Shown: positions 36,246 to 40,118 of the stretch, one piece after another
Layout of the letters: each line of letters opens with the position of its first letter
Numbering within the stretch: position 1 is the first letter of the stretch
Assembly: GCA_017410375.1 (NCBI GenBank)
Contig: JAFQQW010000056.1
Location: forward strand, 1 to 40,118
Origin: Clostridia bacterium
GTDB lineage: Bacteria; Bacillota; Clostridia; RGIG6154
Direction: 5' to 3'
Length of the DNA: 40,118 bases
Notes under the pieces: generated by a model
What the model was told of the DNA's origin: nothing
The model's database searches: none
The model's input: only the letters and a program-made list of their open reading frames with translations
Translations under genes and position numbers: made by a program

Positions 36246-36279
36246 AAAACGAGGATTTTAGTAGAATCTTCGTTTTTTT
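36246..36279 (+). terminator. Terminator of the DUF975 gene (first of two)
   Basis: A 12-base stem with one G-T pair (36246-36257 with 36265-36276) runs into seven T, 14 bases past the stop. Confidence 0.8.
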
Positions 36280-36286
36280 GTGCAAC

Positions 36287-36314
36287 AAAAAGACCGCCTG
36301 ATAGCGGTCTTTTT
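36287..36314. terminator. Second, bidirectional terminator
   Basis: An 11-base perfect stem (36287-36297 with 36304-36314) with A-run and T-run flanks. Together with the first it shields the DUF975 gene from its right-hand neighbour. Confidence 0.78.
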
Positions 36315-36399
36315 GCTTGTAAGAACCATATGATTTTACTGCCACATCAAATTTTGCTTGATTTCAAGCGGTTTTCAAGGTTTTACCCTTATCAATTCC

Positions 36400-36488
36400 A
36401 AAGGCAGAATAAATCTCTTTTACAAGATTTATTCTACCATAAAACAATATTTTTTACAAGGCCTTTTTGAAAAAAATCTTGTAAAAAG
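36400..36488. other. Candidate end of the integrated element / recombinase attachment region
   Basis: Between the terminators and the recombinase stop codon lie an 11-base inverted repeat (36406-36416 with 36425-36435) and a 10-base one (36451-36460 with 36478-36487). The 9-mer TTTTACAAG occurs at 36418-36426 and 36452-36460 and, inverted, at 36478-36486. Serine integrases lie next to their attachment site, so the boundary is probably here. The exact crossover dinucleotide cannot be seen without the other end. Confidence 0.45.
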
Positions 36489-36510
36489 ACCTGCCGTTAT
36501 TCCGGCAGGT
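36489..36510 (-). terminator. Terminator overlapping the recombinase stop codon
   Basis: An 8-base GC-rich stem (36489-36496 with 36503-36510) is followed by CTTTTT on the minus strand. The stop codon at 36497-36499 is inside the loop. Confidence 0.75.
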
Positions 36511-38101
36511 CAACCTCATAAGGTATGTCGCCGATGAACCATATGGTCATCTTTTTCTTTGACACAACCTCGTATCTTTCGATGATGCTTCGAATGAGAG
36601 GTGTATCAATCTCGCTCACCTTATCTTCCATACCATCAATGGCTTTGAAGATAAGCTTCAGCTTAGATGACTCGGTTGATTTCATCTTTCTCTCCATCTC
36701 ATATTCCTTATTCTCTTGACGCAGTCTTTGCGATTCCATCTTTACTTCCAGACATATTCTGTCAAGCTCGTCCGTTGATATTTCACCGTTAGCATTTTGG
36801 TATATAGCCTCGCGCATTCTGTCGCTCATTAGATTAAGCTTTTCCATATTGGCACTTATCTTTGGCTGTTCGGTATCCCCGAGTAGAGAGGCGATTGAGC
36901 TTTTTAATATGTCCTTTACTCTTTTTCTGCTTGTATATATCGTATTGATGGCTTCGAGCGTAACCTCATTCATATAGTTATTGTTGATGGAAGGAGAATT
37001 CTGACAGCAATCTTGTCCGTTCTGAATTCTGTTTAGGCGCCGCCATACATATTTCTTATCACCGCTACGGGTTTTCCATTCTGTTCGTCTGTACTTGGCA
37101 CCGCATTCGCCACAGAATATTAAGTCGTTGTATGGAAACTTGCCGCTGTATTTTCCATAGCTTTGTTTTTTATCAAACTTTTTGATACATCCACGTCGGC
37201 TAATTTCCTCTTGCACACTGTCGAACAGGTCACGTTCTACGATTGGCGGATGATGGTCTCTGATATAATACTGCGGAGCTTGACCTGTGTTCTTTACCTT
37301 TTTCTTTGAGATTGGATCAAGAGTTACTGTCTTTGAGGTCAGGACATCACCTGCATACTTTTCATTCTTAAGTATTCTTTCCACTGAGCCGGGCGACCAT
37401 CTTTCTTTACCTCTTGGAGATGGGATTTCTCTTTCGGCAAGTGCATTGACAATTTGTTCTATGCTCATACCTTTTATGAAGCAGTCGAAGATGAATCTGA
37501 CATTGATTGCTTTACCGATTTCTACTGATATGTTTCTTTCTGCATCCTGACTGAAGCCGTATACGCCGTTAAAGTTATAGCAACACTTGCCCTCACGGTA
37601 TCTGTAGCTTCTGCCCATCTTTATGTTTTCACTCATTGACTCACTTTCAGCCTGAGCAAATATGGTATGCAGTGCAATGAACATCTCGGTTGTATAGTTA
37701 AGTGTGTTGATGCCTTCTTTTTCGAATAGCACCCCGACTCCCAAATCCTTAAGTTCTCTGATGCATTGTAAGCTTTCGGCTGTATTTCTTCCGAATCTTG
37801 ATACGGATTTTGTTACTACGAGGTCTAACTTACCCTTTCTGCAATCGTTCATCATTCTCTGAAATTCAGGTCGGTTATATATAGAGGTTCCGCTGATGCC
37901 TTCATCGCCGTATATATCTACATATTTCCAACCTGCCGTTTCTTTAATCATTTTGGTATAGTGTTCAACCTGAGTCTCAAAGCTTTTTGTCTGTTGCTCT
38001 GCCTCGGTGCTGACTCTTGCATAGGCACCGACATTCAGCACTCGCTTTGCACCATGCCCGAAATATGATTTTGTTGCAGGTATTTCGATTACATTTGCCA
38101 T
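36497..38101 (-). CDS. Large serine recombinase, full length (third of three)
   Basis: 534 residues. The resolvase catalytic domain spans about 20-160, with nucleophile S31 in YARVSTEAEQQ and arginines in SVSRFGRN (R102, R105). The recombinase DNA-binding domain is about 175-300 (NGVYGF through WSPGSVERILKNEKYAGD), followed by a zinc ribbon (C330, C333, C365/C366) and a coiled-coil-rich C-terminus, as in large serine integrases. It cuts and rejoins DNA at attachment sites through a covalent seryl link. It starts 2 bases after the stop of the middle gene, whose 3' end carries its GGAGTG ribosome binding site, so expression is coupled. It is the gene nearest the presumed element boundary. Confidence 0.92.
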   Translation of the reverse strand: MANVIEIPATKSYFGHGAKRVLNVGAYARVSTEAEQQTKSFETQVEHYTKMIKETAGWKYVDIYGDEGISGTSIYNRPEFQRMMNDCRKGKLDLVVTKSVSRFGRNTAESLQCIRELKDLGVGVLFEKEGINTLNYTTEMFIALHTIFAQAESESMSENIKMGRSYRYREGKCCYNFNGVYGFSQDAERNISVEIGKAINVRFIFDCFIKGMSIEQIVNALAEREIPSPRGKERWSPGSVERILKNEKYAGDVLTSKTVTLDPISKKKVKNTGQAPQYYIRDHHPPIVERDLFDSVQEEISRRGCIKKFDKKQSYGKYSGKFPYNDLIFCGECGAKYRRTEWKTRSGDKKYVWRRLNRIQNGQDCCQNSPSINNNYMNEVTLEAINTIYTSRKRVKDILKSSIASLLGDTEQPKISANMEKLNLMSDRMREAIYQNANGEISTDELDRICLEVKMESQRLRQENKEYEMERKMKSTESSKLKLIFKAIDGMEDKVSEIDTPLIRSIIERYEVVSKKKMTIWFIGDIPYEVDLPE

Positions 38102-38103
38102 TC

Positions 38104-38967
38104 TTAATTCACACTCCTTGTTATTAATTTTCCATTAGTAAGCAGTATAGAAAGCTCTTCCTGACCGCCTACATAGAATTTTGATATAATTTTCTGCATA
38201 AGCGGAAGATGAGGCTCTGTAAGTATCCCATACTTGCAAAGCTCTTTTTTTATCCTTTCGGTAACTGCACTCATATCTGTTTTGATACTGTTTCGGAATT
38301 TGATTTTTGCAAGCTCGTATATGTCTGCAAGCACTTCATCCTTATCATATTCCGTCAGCATTTTTATGTAGATATCGTTTGCCATATCGTCTGTCAGCTC
38401 ATCATCGGGAATTGCGGTTATAACGGGTTCGTCTGCAAGGCTTAAATCGTCTGCAATTTTGTTAAGCAATTCCGTTATGAGATTTACAAGTCGATTCTCT
38501 TTAACGGATTTTGCTGGGCATACGGAATTGGTACATTTATATGCCACAGACCTATTCTCGCCATAGCATTGATTCTGCCTTTTTATCGGTGAACTGCATA
38601 TCGGGCACTCCGAATGAGTCCGCAGGAAGTTATCAAGCTCTGCTTTTTCGGGCGGTTTATTTACGACTTTTGAAAGCCTTGTTTTGTTCGCCTTGTTATA
38701 GAGCTTTTCTTCTATGATTTGCGGATAACCGTTTCTGCCGATATATTTATTGTTTTCAATTATCCGTTTTACCATATTTTTATTCCATTTGTCAGAATCA
38801 ATGTTGTATCTGATTCCGCTTAAGGTAAATCTTTCGGCAATCTGACTGTATGATTTTCCTGCCGCATACAGTGTAAAGGCCGCCTTTACAAGTTCTGCCT
38901 CAGTTTCTTCAACACAAAGTTTGCCGTCAGCTATTTTGTAGCCGAATGCAAGGTAACGGTTTGCCAT
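38104..38967 (-). CDS. Serine-recombinase-like protein lacking the catalytic domain (second of three)
   Basis: 287 residues. It begins directly with the DNA-binding recombinase domain (YLAFGYKIADGKL, then SYSQIAERFTLSG and VKRIIENNKYIGRNGYP), followed by a zinc ribbon (ECPICSSPIKRQ, then YKCTNSVCPAKS) and a helical C-terminus. The about 140-residue resolvase domain with its serine and arginines is absent. This is not a frameshift remnant: the ATG follows AGGAGGTG at the end of the gene before it, directly after that gene's stop. It should bind DNA but not cut it, and may act as a partner or directionality subunit for its neighbours. That role is inference. Confidence 0.8.
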   Translation of the reverse strand: MANRYLAFGYKIADGKLCVEETEAELVKAAFTLYAAGKSYSQIAERFTLSGIRYNIDSDKWNKNMVKRIIENNKYIGRNGYPQIIEEKLYNKANKTRLSKVVNKPPEKAELDNFLRTHSECPICSSPIKRQNQCYGENRSVAYKCTNSVCPAKSVKENRLVNLITELLNKIADDLSLADEPVITAIPDDELTDDMANDIYIKMLTEYDKDEVLADIYELAKIKFRNSIKTDMSAVTERIKKELCKYGILTEPHLPLMQKIISKFYVGGQEELSILLTNGKLITRSVN

Positions 38968-40118
38968 TTATAACACCTCCTTTTTGCTAACCTCAAGCCC
39001 CATTCCGTTTATTAGGATAAAGGTTATTATTTCATTATCTGCTTCAATTCTGCTTACAAGATTTTTGAAACTCTCAGCATCGAATTTGCCTATTGCACAA
39101 GCCGATTCCATTTCTCTTATGATTTTTCTTGTCTTTGAGATAATGTCATCATATCGGTTGTTGTGCAGTATGGTATTTTTCTTTTTGCGAAGGTCCATTG
39201 TCTGTTTATCAAAGCGGTTAAGCTCCTGAATATAGAAAGCAGGCTCTATCAGCTCCTGACTCTTTAGTCTTCGGAGCGATAAAACCTGCTCTGTATTCTG
39301 TGCTATTTGCATGTTGATATCAGCAATTCTATCTTGCTCTGCCTTGTTTATCTTCATAGCCTCTACCTGTGTTAAGAACGGGAGAAGGATATGCTCATAA
39401 TTTGCTTTCAGCTTGTTATACATTTGAACAAATGCCTTTTTAAGCATTTCTTCGCTTACAGGCATTGCCTGACATTTGTCTGTACCTTTATCGTGAGTTC
39501 TGCATACCCATGTGTCTGTACCGTTTTTATGTCGGTAAGTTGAACCGCAGTGCCTGCAATGTATTTTCTTTGCGAAGATACTTGCACTTTCGCGGCTTTC
39601 CTTGGCATGCTTTTCACGCCTTGTCTGCATAAGCTCGGCAGCTTTGTCAAAGTCTTCCGCACTTACTATGGGAATATTGGCATTCTCTGCATAATACATC
39701 GGCAATTCGCCTGTGTTCTTCTTTTTCTTATACGGAAATCCTGTTTTAAAGGATTTCTGGAACAGGGCACCGCCTTTGTATCTTGGGTTATTTATGATAT
39801 AGCTGACACTTTGCGGTGTCCAATGCACCTTGCCGTACTTATTGGGAATTTTATCTCGCATAAGTCCATCGGCAATTTTGCTTGTACCGCTTCCTGACAG
39901 GTATTCGGCAAATATTCGTTTGATAACCTCGGCTTGTTCTTCGTTAACCTCGAATTCAGTGCCGTTTAATGTATAACCGATTGGAGGGTTGCTTTGAACA
40001 AATGTACCCATCTTCATTCTCTGGCGGTTTGCCATTCTGCCGTTTTCAGCAGTAGAGATTGACTCCTGTTCTGCCATTGCTGCTTTTACAGATATCATTG
40101 TAAAGTCAGCAGGCTTTC
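38968..40118 (-). CDS. Large serine recombinase, partial, N-terminus beyond window (first of three)
   Basis: The frame stays open to the window edge, so the ATG at 40098 is internal; the residues before it (KPADFT) fit the end of a resolvase domain. Visible parts are the long-helix remnant (AAMAEQESISTAENGRMAN), the recombinase DNA-binding domain (NPPIGYTLNG, then WTPQSVSYIINNPRYKGG), a zinc ribbon (HCRHCGSTY, then WVCRTHDKGTDKC), and a coiled-coil C-terminus ending in FILINGMGLEVSKK. The catalytic serine must lie outside the window. The stop codon directly abuts the ATG of the middle gene. Confidence 0.9.
   Translation of the reverse strand, partial: KPADFTMISVKAAMAEQESISTAENGRMANRQRMKMGTFVQSNPPIGYTLNGTEFEVNEEQAEVIKRIFAEYLSGSGTSKIADGLMRDKIPNKYGKVHWTPQSVSYIINNPRYKGGALFQKSFKTGFPYKKKKNTGELPMYYAENANIPIVSAEDFDKAAELMQTRREKHAKESRESASIFAKKIHCRHCGSTYRHKNGTDTWVCRTHDKGTDKCQAMPVSEEMLKKAFVQMYNKLKANYEHILLPFLTQVEAMKINKAEQDRIADINMQIAQNTEQVLSLRRLKSQELIEPAFYIQELNRFDKQTMDLRKKKNTILHNNRYDDIISKTRKIIREMESACAIGKFDAESFKNLVSRIEADNEIITFILINGMGLEVSKKEVL

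Noticed and set aside
38104-38967. Middle recombinase as a frameshifted pseudogene
   Set aside because: It has its own strong ribosome binding site and start codon directly after the preceding stop, and an intact frame through the zinc and C-terminal parts; the missing domain is cleanly absent rather than broken.

Overview
The window reads as a low-GC, Gram-positive anaerobe of the Clostridia (Bacillota), probably an uncultured gut lineage. The evidence is AT-rich spacers, strong AGGAGG ribosome binding sites, near-consensus sigma-A promoters, secreted proteins with Clostridia-style 'copper amine oxidase N-terminal' (Cu_amine_oxidN1) modules, and an NAD-linked PyrD1B/PyrK dihydroorotate dehydrogenase. 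No rRNA, tRNA or CRISPR array was recognised.

Layout. (1) 1-9600 is a carbohydrate locus: a cytosolic GH20-type hexosaminidase and an AraC regulator on the minus strand, then a divergent plus-strand unit with a TIM-barrel hydrolase-like protein and a 1634-residue secreted protein, followed by a DMT-family transporter. (2) 9600-10975 holds a small YHYH-type surface protein and a 514-base gene-free stretch full of inverted repeats. (3) 10976-13684 encodes a GH106-like glycosidase. (4) 13741-19366 is a seven-gene pyrimidine operon, pyrC-K-D-F-E-B-I, read on the minus strand from one promoter. (5) 19473-35412 is a second carbohydrate block: a cytosolic GH43, a modular secreted GH16, and two giant secreted paralogues (1898 and 1901 residues) in tandem. 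(6) 35614-36231 is a DUF975 membrane protein. (7) 36400-40118 is the end of an integrated element carrying three back-to-back serine-recombinase genes; the middle one has no catalytic domain and the outermost runs off the window.

How the genes may work together. GH16 and the three giant proteins carry signal peptides and would act outside the cell. GH20, GH43, the GH106-like enzyme and the TIM-barrel protein have none and would finish oligosaccharides in the cytoplasm. No sugar ABC, PTS or Sus-type importer lies in the window, so uptake must be encoded elsewhere. That model is inference.

The most interesting content is the family of giant secreted proteins. All three share a core: a beta-rich region, then a helical stretch with the motif IYWHHIP, then a beta domain containing a YDE-x2-MWLWLDRG motif. 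Around it are shuffled accessory modules: five copies of a beta module marked by PG[ST]R and a G-x-HG-x2-G-x-x-W motif, Cu_amine_oxidN1 modules in different positions, and a C-terminal module also found on the GH16. I do not recognise the core as any named glycoside hydrolase or polysaccharide lyase family, which makes it a candidate for a new one.
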